Origin: Corynebacterium nuruki S6-4
GTDB taxonomy: Bacteria > Actinomycetota > Actinomycetes > Mycobacteriales > Mycobacteriaceae
Reading direction: 5' to 3'
DNA: 64,000 nt
Assembly (NCBI RefSeq): GCF_007970465.1
Contig: NZ_CP042429.1
Location: 1-64,000 of the forward strand
In this document: in pieces, positions 1 to 9,018 of the stretch
Numbering within the stretch: position 1 is the stretch's first letter
Layout of the letters: the number at the start of each line of letters is the position of its first letter
The notes under the pieces: generated by a model
The model's database searches: none
Told to the model about the DNA's origin: nothing
Seen by the model: only the letters and a program-made list of their open reading frames with translations
Translations under genes and position numbers: made by a program

Positions 1-1242
1 CACCTTCCGGCCTGTGTAGATCGTGTCGCCCGGCGCCAGCGACCCGGCGTTGACGAGGCCGACGATGTCACCGGGGAAGGCGTCCTCCACCGTCGTACGG
101 TCCCGACCGAAGACGGTGAGCGCGTACTTCGTGGAGAAGGTCCGGCCCGACTGGGCGTGGGTGACCTGCATACCGCGCTCGAAGCGTCCGGAGACCACCC
201 GCATGAACGCGAGCTTGTCCCGGTGGTGGGTGTCCATCCCGGCCTGGACCTTGAACACCACACCGGAGAAATCCTCGTCGATCTTCCGGACCTCCTCCAC
301 CGCCTGACCACCGGAGGACGCCGCGGCGGCCACGACCGCCGGGTCGGACTCGCGGGGGCGCGGTTCGGGGGCGAGGGCGCAGAGCGTGTCGAGGATCTGG
401 TGGACACCGAAGTTCAGCATCGCCGAGGCGAAGATCAGGGGTGAGGTCTCGCAGCCGAGGAACAGTTCCTCGTCGTGCACCGCACCGTCGGCGGTGAGCA
501 GTTCCGCTTCCTCGACGGCGGTCTCCCAGACCCCGTCCTCCCGGTCGAGAGCCTCGGTGGGGGAGTAGTGCTCCTCCGGGGCGATGGACGATCCGCCGGC
601 GGTGCGCAGGAAGTGGATGTACTCCTGCGCCTCACCCTCCTGGCTGAGCCGGGCGAGGCCGCGGAAGTCGCCGGCCTCACCGACCGGCCAGTACAGCGGC
701 GTCGGCTGCAGGCCGATCTCGTTGACGATCTCGTCGACGAGCTCCAGCGGCTCCTTGCCGGGCCGGTCCCACTTGTTCACCACGGTGATGATCGGCAGGC
801 CACGGGCCTTGCACACCCGGAACAGCTTGAGTGTCTGGGGCTCCAGGCCCTTGGCGCCGTCGATGAGCATCACTGCGGCGTCCACGGCGGTGAGGACGCG
901 GTAGGTGTCCTCCGAGAAGTCGGCGTGACCGGGGGTGTCGACGAGGTTGATCATGTACGGCGCGCCCTCGTGGCCCTCGGGCGCGTACTCGAACTGCAGG
1001 GCGGAGGAGGCGACGGAGATACCGCGCTCCTTCTCCATCTCCATCCAGTCGGAGACCGTGGACTTCCGCCCGGCCTTGCCGTGGACCGCACCGGCCTCGT
1101 TGATGACGTGCGCGTGCAGCGCCAGCGCCTCGGTCAACGTCGACTTACCGGCGTCCGGGTGGGCGATGACGGCGAACGTGCGGCGGCGGTGTGCCTCGGA
1201 GAGGACGGTGGCGGGACTGACGGAGGAGACGGTATCTGACAC
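1..1242 (-). CDS. prfC: Peptide chain release factor 3 (RF3), C-terminus cut by window edge
   Basis: This translational GTPase recycles RF1 and RF2 from the ribosome after peptide release. The 414 visible codons begin at GTG 1242. They carry the P-loop AHPDAGKST, the G3 motif DTPGHADF and the G4 motif NKWD, followed by the start of domain II (FKVQAGMDTHHRDK...). The order and spacing of these motifs fit RF3 rather than EF-G. The reading frame is open to base 1, so roughly the last quarter lies outside the window. No operon partner is visible; the next gene starts divergently. Confidence 0.95.
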   Translation of the reverse strand, partial: MSDTVSSVSPATVLSEAHRRRTFAVIAHPDAGKSTLTEALALHAHVINEAGAVHGKAGRKSTVSDWMEMEKERGISVASSALQFEYAPEGHEGAPYMINLVDTPGHADFSEDTYRVLTAVDAAVMLIDGAKGLEPQTLKLFRVCKARGLPIITVVNKWDRPGKEPLELVDEIVNEIGLQPTPLYWPVGEAGDFRGLARLSQEGEAQEYIHFLRTAGGSSIAPEEHYSPTEALDREDGVWETAVEEAELLTADGAVHDEELFLGCETSPLIFASAMLNFGVHQILDTLCALAPEPRPRESDPAVVAAAASSGGQAVEEVRKIDEDFSGVVFKVQAGMDTHHRDKLAFMRVVSGRFERGMQVTHAQSGRTFSTKYALTVFGRDRTTVEDAFPGDIVGLVNAGSLAPGDTIYTGRKV

Positions 1243-1319
1243 GGCTGGTCAGTCTACCCGGGCGTGGGGGTGCCCCACGAATGACCGGCGACGGAGACTG
1301 GGTGGGGAACGTACTGACC

Positions 1320-1347
1320 CAGTGAGACCCAGTGAGACCCAGTGAGG
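1320..1347. repeat. Short tandem repeat, 10-bp unit CAGTGAGACC
   Basis: Two full copies and one partial copy of CAGTGAGACC run directly into the ribosome-binding site of the flavoprotein gene. The tract lies between the divergent starts of prfC and that gene. It could act on translation or be simple slippage-prone DNA; the sequence does not show a function. Confidence 0.7.
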
Positions 1348-1355
1348 AGGCCGTC

Positions 1356-3020
1356 GTGGCTGACCGGCAGGACCGACAGGAAGAATACGACGTGATCGTG
1401 GTGGGGACCGGCGCCGCCGGATTCTCGACCGCGCTCGGGGCGCTCGATGAGGGACTGAGCGTCCTCATGCTCGAGAGCACCGCCCGGTGGGGCGGGAATT
1501 CATCGATGTCCGGTGGCGGGATGTGGCTGCCGGACAATCCGCTGATGCAGGCCGACCGGGTCGGCGACTCCCGGGAGGAGGCCCTCGACTACCTGGAGGC
1601 CACCGTCGGGGACGCCGGCCGCGCCACCAACCGCGCCCGGAAGGAGGCGTTCGTCGACGGGGTCGCGGACTTCGTCACGACCGCGCAGCGGGCCGGCATG
1701 GAATTCGTCCGGTCGCCGGACTACGCCGACTACTACCCGGAACGTGCCGGCGGGAAAATCGGCCGCGGGATCGAGCACGTCCCCTTCGCCCGGTCGCGGA
1801 TCGGGGAGTGGGCGAAAACCTGTCAGATGGAGACGCCCATGCCGATCCTCACCGACGATGTCTGGCTGCTCAGCCGCGCCTGGTCGACGGTCAGCGGCTT
1901 CCGCCGTGGCGCGGAGATGGTGCTGCGGACGGCGAAGAATGCGGTGGTGCAGCGGGGGTACGCGGCCGGACTCGGCGCCGGGCTCACCGCGTCCTTCCTC
2001 GACAAGGTCGTGCTCAAGGGCGGGGTGGAACTGCGGCTGGAATGCCCGCTGCAGGACCTCGTCGTCGAGGACGGCAGCGTCGTCGGGGTGGTCGCCGGGC
2101 AGGACGGCTCGACGGTGACCCTGCGGGCCCGGCGGGGTGTGATGCTCGCCGGTGGCGGATTCGACCACAACCGGGCGAAGCGGGCTGACCTGCAGGGTAT
2201 CGAGGGCAACCCCTCCGGCGCGCCGGGGAACCTCGGCCGCCCCCTGGAGATCGCCGTCGACCACGGTGCGGCCACCGAGTTCCTCGAGGACGCCTGGTGG
2301 GGTGCGTCCACCGCCCCCACCTCGGTCTCCGGGCCGATGTTCATTCTCGGGGAACGGTCGCTGCCGCACAGCATCATCATCGATGAGGAGGGACGCCGCT
2401 TCGCCAACGAATCCGAGTCCTACATCGACATCGGCCACCACATGCTCGCCCACGACGAGGAACTCCACGGTCCAGGCGTGCACGGCGACTACTGGCTGGT
2501 CGCCGATCACCGGCATGCGTTGAAGTACCTGCGCAACTACATGCTCGATCCGAAGGCGGTCAAGGCGATGAAGGCCGAGGGGATCTACCACCGGGCCGAC
2601 ACCCTGGAGGAGTTGGCGGCGGCGACCGGAGCGGATCCGCTGGTGCTGCAGCAGACCGTGGAGCGGTTCAACGGTTTCGCCCGTGCCGGGGTCGACGGTG
2701 ACTACGGCCGTGGCAACTCCGCCTACGACCGCTACTACTCGGATCCGAATGTCCACCCGAACCCGAACCTCGGCACCCTGGAGAAGGGACCGTTCACCGC
2801 GGTGAAGGTGGTTGTCGGTGACCTCGGCACCAAGGGTGGTGTGCTGTGTGACGAGTACTCGCGGGCACTGCGTGAGGACGGCTCGGTCATCCCGGGTCTC
2901 TATTCGGCGGGCAACAATTCGGCGGCGGTCATGGGCCACACCTACCCGGGGCCCGGCTCGACGATCGGACCGGCGGTAGTGTTCGGGATGATAGCCGCCC
3001 GCCACATGGCGGGGCGGTAG
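1356..3020 (+). CDS. FAD-dependent 3-ketosteroid-delta1-dehydrogenase-like oxidoreductase
   Basis: A 554-residue flavoprotein of the succinate dehydrogenase/fumarate reductase/KstD superfamily. The FAD-binding dinucleotide motif VGTGAAG is near the N-terminus, and ARWGGNSSMSGGG follows. The C-terminal signature MGHTYPGPGSTIGPA resembles the KstD motif that holds the catalytic Tyr and Gly. GTG 1356 is preferred because AGGAGG lies about 5 nt before it; an upstream in-frame GTG at 1332 has no such site. It stands alone with no steroid-catabolism neighbours, so the substrate is uncertain. Another 3-oxo substrate or a fumarate-reductase-like reaction is possible. Confidence 0.85.
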   Translation: MADRQDRQEEYDVIVVGTGAAGFSTALGALDEGLSVLMLESTARWGGNSSMSGGGMWLPDNPLMQADRVGDSREEALDYLEATVGDAGRATNRARKEAFVDGVADFVTTAQRAGMEFVRSPDYADYYPERAGGKIGRGIEHVPFARSRIGEWAKTCQMETPMPILTDDVWLLSRAWSTVSGFRRGAEMVLRTAKNAVVQRGYAAGLGAGLTASFLDKVVLKGGVELRLECPLQDLVVEDGSVVGVVAGQDGSTVTLRARRGVMLAGGGFDHNRAKRADLQGIEGNPSGAPGNLGRPLEIAVDHGAATEFLEDAWWGASTAPTSVSGPMFILGERSLPHSIIIDEEGRRFANESESYIDIGHHMLAHDEELHGPGVHGDYWLVADHRHALKYLRNYMLDPKAVKAMKAEGIYHRADTLEELAAATGADPLVLQQTVERFNGFARAGVDGDYGRGNSAYDRYYSDPNVHPNPNLGTLEKGPFTAVKVVVGDLGTKGGVLCDEYSRALREDGSVIPGLYSAGNNSAAVMGHTYPGPGSTIGPAVVFGMIAARHMAGR

Positions 3021-3144
3021 GTACCGGGGTTTTTCGGGCGTGGGTGTGTCCCGGTCGTCCGGTTTTCCGGACGCCGGGTCGGCTCGTCGCGCGGTGGATG
3101 TGGACAGGGGTGGTGGGTGGGGTCCCGCCAGGGCGGCCCCGGGG

Positions 3145-4857
3145 TCAGGCCGCCCGGGCAGGCCCACCGGGATCGGTTCCGGTGGTACAGCCGGTGACCA
3201 GTGGGCCCGACGCGACGGTGGTGGCGGTGACCCCTACGGGGCCGGCCCAGTGCAGGGTGATCCCGTCGTCGGGGGTGTGGACTTTCCAGAGTTTCTTCGT
3301 CTTCAACTGGTGGTGGGTCCTACACAGGCATGCGCAGTTGCGGATACTCGTCGGCCCGTCACTGTCCGGGTCGGTGAACGGGGAGTTGATGATGTGGTCG
3401 AGTTCGCACCGGTCGGCCGGCACCCGGCAGCCGGGGAACCGGCAGCGGGCGTCCCGGCCGACCGCCGTGGCCCGGTGCAGGGTGGTGAACCGGTAGCAGC
3501 CGGTGTCGGTGAGATCCTTGATGTCGGGCAGGTCGCGGACCAGGTCGGCGGTGTTGATCAGGGTGGCGGTGGTGGCCGGGGACACCCAGCCGGTGCCGAT
3601 GACGAACCCGGGACCACAGCCGGTGCCGGTAGGGGCGGTGGTGCTGGTGGCACCGGTCGGACCGGGCTGCGGGACAGTACCCGGAGTATCCGGACCCGTC
3701 TCCGGGGCAGCCGGGCGGGCGGCAGGACTGCGGTCGCCGCCGCCGGCAGGACCGGTGGGGCCGGTGTCTCCACCGTCGGGGCCACCGTTGCTGTCGGGGC
3801 CGTCGGGTTTCGGTGTGTAGACGTTGACGACGACCTTCAACTGGTCACGGTGACCACCCAGGATCTTCAGCATCGCCTCACCCCGGCACCGGATCATCCC
3901 CGGCGCCGGCAACGGATCCGCCAACGTCGCCACCGGCTCCTCCTCCGGAACGCCGACACCGTCGCCGGAGTCGGGGTCGGCGGGGTTGCCGGCCGGGTTG
4001 ATGATGCCGTCGACGATCCGACGGGCCGCCACCAACTCCGCCGACTCCTCCGACTCGGCCGACTCCGGCCCAGTTTCTCCGGCCGCACGCGCCTGCTGCG
4101 CCCGGAGGGTCTCCTGCTCAACCAGGAGCTCCTTACGCACCTCCAGCGCCGCGGCGGACAACGGTTCCCACAGCCCGTCGGCGACCGACCGGTCCCCGCA
4201 CTCCAGAGTGAACCGGGTACCCCGCCGCCGCAGCCCGACCGTCTTGCGTTCGGTCTCCTCGGTGTCGGCGACCGGGACCGGTGCGACGTCGGCGAGGATC
4301 CCGTCGGTGGCATCACCGAGGGCGGGTACCGACCACACGACCCCGTCCGGGGTGATCTGCACGCCGAGTCGGGAGGCGACCGCCTCATCGACGGTGGCGG
4401 GCAACTGTTCCCCGGCGGCGGCCAGGGCGCGGGAGTGGCGGTTGATGCGTGTCCAGATGATGTCGAGGTGTTCGACACTGTAGCGGGTGTCGGCGCGCAT
4501 ACGGTCGAACAGGGCCGGCATCCGCACCGCCAGGTCTGCGGCGTGGGTGTAGCACGCGGCTTCGCGGGGCCCGCGGCGGCGGATCGCCTGGGCGGCCGAC
4601 AGGCGGGCAGCATCCTCGATGGTGGTGAGGAAGGCGACGAGGGTGAGTTCGGCGGTGTTCACCGGGCCGGCCAACTTCCTCGACAGGGAATTGAAGGATT
4701 CGCCGCTGGTCGGGTCGGTGCCGTGCGGGATGTGCCGACCGCCGCGGGGATGGTCCCCGCCGCCGCGGGTGCCGGTACTGCCGCTCCCGCCGCCGCGCTT
4801 GTCGCGGTTGCCGCTGCTGTTGCCGTGGTTGTCGTCGGTGGGTGGTGTGGTGGTCAT
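3145..4857 (-). CDS. DUF222 / HNH endonuclease domain protein (13E12 family)
   Basis: A 570-residue protein with the DUF222 (13E12 repeat) region in its N-terminal two thirds, a Pro/Gly/Thr-rich linker, and a C-terminal HNH nuclease fold. The HNH part shows CRFPGCRVPADRCELDH and then CRTHHQLK, the Cys/His/Asp pattern of a zinc-bound HNH. Members are abundant and variable in mycobacteria and corynebacteria, and several are known to be LexA-controlled. Here a 17-nt-spaced promoter with an SOS-like box lies upstream, which fits DNA-damage induction. The target DNA is unknown. A second, broken relative lies at 24-25.5 kb. Confidence 0.9.
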   Translation of the reverse strand: MTTTPPTDDNHGNSSGNRDKRGGGSGSTGTRGGGDHPRGGRHIPHGTDPTSGESFNSLSRKLAGPVNTAELTLVAFLTTIEDAARLSAAQAIRRRGPREAACYTHAADLAVRMPALFDRMRADTRYSVEHLDIIWTRINRHSRALAAAGEQLPATVDEAVASRLGVQITPDGVVWSVPALGDATDGILADVAPVPVADTEETERKTVGLRRRGTRFTLECGDRSVADGLWEPLSAAALEVRKELLVEQETLRAQQARAAGETGPESAESEESAELVAARRIVDGIINPAGNPADPDSGDGVGVPEEEPVATLADPLPAPGMIRCRGEAMLKILGGHRDQLKVVVNVYTPKPDGPDSNGGPDGGDTGPTGPAGGGDRSPAARPAAPETGPDTPGTVPQPGPTGATSTTAPTGTGCGPGFVIGTGWVSPATTATLINTADLVRDLPDIKDLTDTGCYRFTTLHRATAVGRDARCRFPGCRVPADRCELDHIINSPFTDPDSDGPTSIRNCACLCRTHHQLKTKKLWKVHTPDDGITLHWAGPVGVTATTVASGPLVTGCTTGTDPGGPARAA

Positions 4858-4910
4858 GGTCCCCTCCCGGTGGTCCCCGCCTGACCTTCTGCCGATGTGC
4901 TCTACGTCAC

Positions 4911-4951
4911 AGAGTACCCCACCCGCCGGACAGAGTCAACCACCTGTTCGA
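4911..4951 (-). promoter_or_regulatory. Promoter with LexA/SOS-like box for the HNH gene
   Basis: On the minus strand, TTGACT (4939-4934) and TACTCT (4916-4911) form a promoter with exactly 17 nt between them. The sequence TCAACCACCTGTTCGA on the plus strand at 4936-4951 matches the actinobacterial SOS consensus TCGAAC-N4-GTTCGA at most fixed positions and overlaps the -35. A GAACGCCTGTTCG half-repeat follows at about 4961-4973. Repression by LexA is inferred. Confidence 0.65.
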
Positions 4952-5017
4952 AATCATGTAGAACGCCTGTTCGTCAGACTGCGTACCGCGCCCGTCACCC
5001 AGCGTCCGCCGCCCGCG

Positions 5018-5977
5018 TCACTCCAACGGCTTCTCCCACGCGGCACGCACCTGGACCCCGGTCGCTGCGGCGAGCTCCTCGATGGTCGACGTCTCATCCC
5101 CGGTGAGGTGCACGCCGGCGACCCGCACCTGGGAATCGATGTGCTTCTTCTTCGTCACCCCGACAATCGGCACGGTGCCGCGGTCCACGGCCCACACCGT
5201 GGCGACCTCGGCGACGCTGAGGCCACCGTGGGCGTCCCCGATCGCCGCCATGGCGTCCGTCAGACGGGTGAGCTGGGGCAGGACCGGGTTGTAGGTCCGC
5301 GCCCGGTCACTGCCCTCGGGCAGCGGGTGGTCGACGTCGTAGGCGCCGGTGAGCGCACCCTGCTCGAGAATCATGTAGGGCCAGAACTCCACGCTGTTGT
5401 CGTGGCACCAGTCGAGCACACCGGTGTCCTCGGAATCCCGGAACAGCAGGCTGTAGTGGTTCTGCACCGCCGACAACCGGACGCCACCCTCGGCGAGAAT
5501 CTCGGTGACCCGCCGGATCTGCGCGAGACTGTGGTTGGAGACCCCGACCCGGCGTACCCGGCCGGACTTCACCTGGGGGATCAACATTGGCGTCCAGCGT
5601 TCGATGTCGTCCTGGTTGTGGATCCAGTACATGTCGACGTAGTCGGTGCCGAGCCGCTCCAGGCTGGCGTCCAGCATCGTGTCCATGTCGTTGCCGTACA
5701 GGTCGGCGATGCCGGTCGAGAACTTCGTCGACAGTTGGTAGCTGGCCCGGTCGTAGCCGGCGAGCAGCTCCCCGAGGATCCTCTCGGAATTTCCCGTCGC
5801 ATACACCGGTGCGGTGTCGAACAGGGTGAGCCCGGACGCCATCGCGGCGTCCACCACGGGTTTCAGCTCGGCGGTACCGAGGTCGTTGCCGAAGACGGTG
5901 TCCCCGCCGACATCGCCGGTGCCCCAGGACCAGGTACCGAGTGCGACGGGCGGGGAGGAGAGTGGAGTAGAAGTCAT
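5018..5977 (-). CDS. Aldo/keto reductase
   Basis: A 319-residue (beta/alpha)8 NAD(P)H-dependent oxidoreductase. The AKR catalytic tetrad can be read: Asp and Tyr in FDTAPVYATG, Lys in STKFS, His in YWIHNQ. The motif GVSNHS lies in the usual position, and VPIVGVTKKKHID near the C-terminus matches the cofactor phosphate-binding region. Substrate cannot be deduced. It is a single gene with no overlap with its neighbours. Confidence 0.9.
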   Translation of the reverse strand: MTSTPLSSPPVALGTWSWGTGDVGGDTVFGNDLGTAELKPVVDAAMASGLTLFDTAPVYATGNSERILGELLAGYDRASYQLSTKFSTGIADLYGNDMDTMLDASLERLGTDYVDMYWIHNQDDIERWTPMLIPQVKSGRVRRVGVSNHSLAQIRRVTEILAEGGVRLSAVQNHYSLLFRDSEDTGVLDWCHDNSVEFWPYMILEQGALTGAYDVDHPLPEGSDRARTYNPVLPQLTRLTDAMAAIGDAHGGLSVAEVATVWAVDRGTVPIVGVTKKKHIDSQVRVAGVHLTGDETSTIEELAAATGVQVRAAWEKPLE

Positions 5978-6010
5978 GCCCCCGACCCTACGTCCCCGTC
6001 CCCGGTGCTT

Positions 6011-6874
6011 TCAGTCCCGCCGCGCCACCGCCCCGGAGAAGAACCGCCGGGTCCACCGTTCGTCCCTGTACTGCGCCGGCACCCCGCCGCCGAGCAGTTC
6101 CCGGGACGCCGCGGCCATCGCCGGGCTGCCGTCGGCGGGCAGTTCCACGTCCGAGGCGATGAGCACGATATTGCCGTAGCGGCGCCCCTTGAGCATCGGG
6201 GGGTCGGCGATGACCGCGACATGCTCCCACACCTCGGCCATACCGGCGAGCTCCGCCTTCGCCCCGCGCAGGTCATGGTGGTCCCCGCAGTTCGCCACGT
6301 AGATCCCGCCGGGGGAGAGGCCCCGCCGGCAGTGGTCGAAGAACTCCACGGTGGTGAGCGGTTCCGGGGTCACGGCGCCGGCGAAGGCGTCCCGCACGAT
6401 GATGTCGCGGCTGGCCGGGGTGAAGGCGTCGGCGACCTCGCGGGCGTCGTCCACCCGGATCTTCACCCGGGGGCTGCGGGGGATGTCGAACCACTGCCGG
6501 GCGAGCACCGCCAGGGACCCGTCGAGCTCGACGACGGTGTTGCGGGACGCCGGGTACACGTCGGCGAAATAGCGGGCCAGCGTGCAGGCCCCGCCACCGA
6601 GGTGGGTCAGCCGCAGCGTGGCGGGGTCCAGGTGGTCGCGCACGTGGGTCTCGACCGCGACCGCGATCCACCGCATGTACTCGAAGACCAGTTCCCGGGG
6701 TTCGCCGAGGACGATGTGGGAACTCGGCACCCCGTTGACGCTCACCAGCCAGCCGCCGGCGGAGTACGGGTCCTGCTCCAGCTCGATCGGGCCGTAGTCG
6801 CCCTCGTAGATCCCGGCGACCGGGCCGTCGTCGTTGTCGGACGTGCCACGGTAGCTTCTCTTGCGGGAGGACAT
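6011..6874 (-). CDS. Spermidine synthase-like SAM-fold protein
   Basis: A 287-residue protein of the spermidine synthase superfamily. A SAM/dcSAM-binding Rossmann core is visible (THLGGGACTLARYFA, then VVELDGSLAVLAR, then VDDAREV and RDAFAG). The tetramerisation domain of true SpeE is absent, and such actinobacterial proteins have no proven polyamine role. Start ATG 6874 is chosen just inside the 10-nt gap after the second pth gene, which makes it the last gene of the leftward run. 'Fused-MFS/spermidine synthase-like' is the safe family label. Confidence 0.8.
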   Translation of the reverse strand: MSSRKRSYRGTSDNDDGPVAGIYEGDYGPIELEQDPYSAGGWLVSVNGVPSSHIVLGEPRELVFEYMRWIAVAVETHVRDHLDPATLRLTHLGGGACTLARYFADVYPASRNTVVELDGSLAVLARQWFDIPRSPRVKIRVDDAREVADAFTPASRDIIVRDAFAGAVTPEPLTTVEFFDHCRRGLSPGGIYVANCGDHHDLRGAKAELAGMAEVWEHVAVIADPPMLKGRRYGNIVLIASDVELPADGSPAMAAASRELLGGGVPAQYRDERWTRRFFSGAVARRD

Positions 6875-6884
6875 GCCCGGTATC

Positions 6885-7544
6885 CTACCGCCGGCCGTGG
6901 ATCTCGTTCTGGGCGGCGGGCACACCCCGGTCGGCGATGATCTCGGCGGCGTCCGCGGCGGTCCGGACCGCGTCGTGCAGTGCGTCCAGGTCGAGACTGC
7001 CCTTCTGCAGCGGCTCGAGGACGTGGTCGACCACGCTCTTCCCGGCGTCCGGCCGGCCGATCCCGACCCGGATCCGCACGAAGTCGCGGGTGCCGAGTTC
7101 CGCGGTGACCGATTTCAGCCCGTTGTGGCCGTTCTCGTTGCCGCCGAGTTTGACCCGCACGGTCCCGGCCGGCAGATCCAGCTCGTCGTGGATGACGATG
7201 ACGTGGTCGGCGGGGATGGCGTAGGACGCCGCCAGCGGGGCGACGGCCTGACCCGACTCGTTCATGAAGGTCGTCGGCCGGACGAGCAGGACGCCGTGCT
7301 CACTGACCCCGGTGCGGGCGACGCGGGCCGGTATGCCGGGGACGCCGATGAACCGCTCGTCATGGCGGCGCATCAGTTCGTCGACCACGCGGTAGCCGAT
7401 GTTGTGGCGGGTGTGGACGTACTTCAGCCCCGGGTTGCCGAGGCCGACGATGAGCCACTGGGCGGGCGGCAGGGCGTCCCACACCGTCTCGGCGTCCTGC
7501 CGGTGACGGCCGAGGAGGGTGGCGAGGCGGGCGAGGATGCTCAT
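6885..7544 (-). CDS. pth2: Peptidyl-tRNA hydrolase, second copy
   Basis: A 219-residue Pth that hydrolyses peptidyl-tRNA released from stalled ribosomes. Family motifs are intact: LIVGLGNPGLKY, the catalytic His of TRHNIGYR, RPTTFMNESG, IHDELDLP and GGNENGHNGLKS. Its ATG overlaps the stop of the upstream paralogue (ATGA), so the two are translationally coupled. An N-terminal extension of about 25 residues precedes the core. Two tandem pth copies are common in corynebacteria; which one is the main enzyme is not evident here. Confidence 0.93.
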   Translation of the reverse strand: MSILARLATLLGRHRQDAETVWDALPPAQWLIVGLGNPGLKYVHTRHNIGYRVVDELMRRHDERFIGVPGIPARVARTGVSEHGVLLVRPTTFMNESGQAVAPLAASYAIPADHVIVIHDELDLPAGTVRVKLGGNENGHNGLKSVTAELGTRDFVRIRVGIGRPDAGKSVVDHVLEPLQKGSLDLDALHDAVRTAADAAEIIADRGVPAAQNEIHGRR

Positions 7545-8110
7545 GCCGCCTCCCCGCGGGCCACGGCGGTGGCGAGGTCGGCGGCGTCCGCGAGGGTGAC
7601 CGGGAGGTCGGCGCGCTCCGCTTTCGCGAACGGTTTCAGGACGTAGGACGCCGGGGACATCCGTCCCGGCGGGCGGCCGATCCCCACCTGGATCCGGTCG
7701 AAGTCCTGTGTCCCCAGCGATTTGGCGATGTCCCGGAGGCCGTTGTGCCCGTTGAGACCGCCGCCGTGCTTGAGCTTCACGGTGCCCGGGTCGAGGTCCA
7801 GCTCGTCGTGGACGACGAGGACCTGGCCGGGCCCGTAGTAGCCGGTCAGGGCCTTGACCGGCCCGCCGGAGAGGTTCATGAAACTGCGGGGGGTGGCGAG
7901 GATGACCCGTCGGTCACCGACCCGCGTCTCCGCGACGCGGGCATTGACCTTCCGGTTGACGCTGAACCCCGTGCCGAGGTCGCCGGCGAGTTCGTCGAGC
8001 ACCATGGCACCGATGTTGTGCCGGGTGCCCTCGTACTCCGCTCCGGGGTTGCCGAGACCCACGATGAGGAGGGGAGTGGATGAGGTGTTGCTGCTCACGG
8101 AGGCCATCAT
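7541..8110 (-). CDS. pth1: Peptidyl-tRNA hydrolase, first copy
   Basis: A 189-residue Pth with all core motifs: LIVGLGNPGAEYEG, TRHNIGA with the catalytic His, TPRSFMNLSGG, VHDELDLDPG and GGGLNGHNGLRD. It lies 3' of the L25 gene beyond a terminator-like hairpin and overlaps the second pth copy by 4 nt. The start is ambiguous. ATG 8110, ATG 8107 and GTG 8098 are in frame and none has a strong ribosome-binding site; 8110 is used here. Confidence 0.93.
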   Translation of the reverse strand: MMASVSSNTSSTPLLIVGLGNPGAEYEGTRHNIGAMVLDELAGDLGTGFSVNRKVNARVAETRVGDRRVILATPRSFMNLSGGPVKALTGYYGPGQVLVVHDELDLDPGTVKLKHGGGLNGHNGLRDIAKSLGTQDFDRIQVGIGRPPGRMSPASYVLKPFAKAERADLPVTLADAADLATAVARGEAA

Positions 8111-8140
8111 GGCACAACCCGCCGTCGGCGGAGACACCGA

Positions 8141-8171
8141 ACCCCCGTACCGCACACGGCGGGACGGGGGT
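8141..8171 (-). terminator. Hairpin after the L25 gene
   Basis: ACCCCCGT and ACGGGGGT form the outer arms of an inverted repeat, with a further CCGC/GCGG pairing inside. It lies 18-48 nt past the L25 stop on the minus strand. No T-run follows, so it may attenuate rather than fully stop transcription into pth1. Confidence 0.55.
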
Positions 8172-8188
8172 GGGGGAGAGGGCGGGAA

Positions 8189-8842
8189 CTACTCCGCGGA
8201 CTCCTCGGTGGCGGCCGGCTCCTCGGCCTCGGCGGCAGCGGGGGCCTCGCCGGCACCGGTCTCGGCGGCGGCGCTGTCGGCCTCGGCCTCGTTGTCCTCC
8301 GGGGCGGTGAAGTTGACGACCAGGGTCTCCGGGTCGGAGACCAGGGTGGCGCCCTCGGGCAGCTCGACGTCGGAGGCCAGGATCTGGTCGCCGATCTGCT
8401 TGCCGACGAGGGAGACGGTGAGCTCCTCCGGGATGTTGAGGACGTTGGCCTCGACGGTGACCGTGTCGGCGTCCTGGATGTACTCGACACCCGGCTCCAG
8501 CTCGCCCTCGACGAGGACCTGGACGTCGACGGCGACGGTCTCGTCGCGCTTCACGGCGAGGAGGTCGGCGTGGTCGATGTCGAAGGTCAGCACGTTCTGG
8601 TCGACGGACTTGATGATGGCGAGGTACTTCTCACCGTCGACGTCGACGTCGACCAGGGCGTTGACGCCGTGGTTGCGGACGATGCCCTGGAACTCCAGGA
8701 GGTCGAAGCTGACGTGGACCGGCTCCTGGTGGGAGGCGTAGACGACGCCCGGGACGCGCCAGGCGCGGCGCAGCCGGCGGGCGGCACCCTTACCGAACTC
8801 GGTGCGCGGCTGGGCGGCGATCTCGATGATCTTGGTGGCCAT
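8189..8842 (-). CDS. rplY: 50S ribosomal protein L25/general stress protein Ctc
   Basis: A 217-residue L25 of the long TL5/Ctc type, which binds 5S rRNA. The N-terminal L25 domain holds RTEFGKGAARRLRR and VPGVVYASHQEPVHV. A C-terminal beta domain (PEELTVSLVGKQIGDQI, ASDVELPEGATLV) is followed by an acidic, alanine-rich tail of about 45 residues. ATG 8842 follows a clear AAGGAG site. The prs/rplY/pth order is the usual actinobacterial arrangement. Confidence 0.95.
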   Translation of the reverse strand: MATKIIEIAAQPRTEFGKGAARRLRRAWRVPGVVYASHQEPVHVSFDLLEFQGIVRNHGVNALVDVDVDGEKYLAIIKSVDQNVLTFDIDHADLLAVKRDETVAVDVQVLVEGELEPGVEYIQDADTVTVEANVLNIPEELTVSLVGKQIGDQILASDVELPEGATLVSDPETLVVNFTAPEDNEAEADSAAAETGAGEAPAAAEAEEPAATEESAE

Positions 8843-8889
8843 GGTGGCTCTCCTTCACGGTTGGTTCTGCGGCTGTCACGGTCAACAAA

Positions 8890-8918
8890 GCGAAAAGCCG
8901 CGGCACGAAGGCCGCGGC
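8890..8918 (-). terminator. Rho-independent terminator between prs and the L25 gene
   Basis: Two GCCGCGGC arms (8897-8904 and 8911-8918) enclose a 6-nt loop. On the minus strand they are followed by TTTTCGCTTTG. This is the best T-tailed hairpin in the prs-rplY gap. A second inverted repeat, GGCCGGTGA/TCACCGGCC at 8976-8995, lies between it and the prs stop but has no T-run. Confidence 0.7.
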
Positions 8919-9018
8919 GGGGGCGTCGACCACAGGCCGCGGAGGGCCGTGGAAAAACGTATTCGCGTCGATAACGGCCGGTGACTTCACCGGCCCTCGC
9001 CGAGACGAGGAGAGTGTA

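Noticed and set aside
4619..6940. Rightward frame of 773 codons across the HNH, aldo/keto reductase and spermidine-synthase-like genes
   Set aside because: It runs antisense through three well-supported genes and two intergenic gaps, with no motif. It is a composition artefact.
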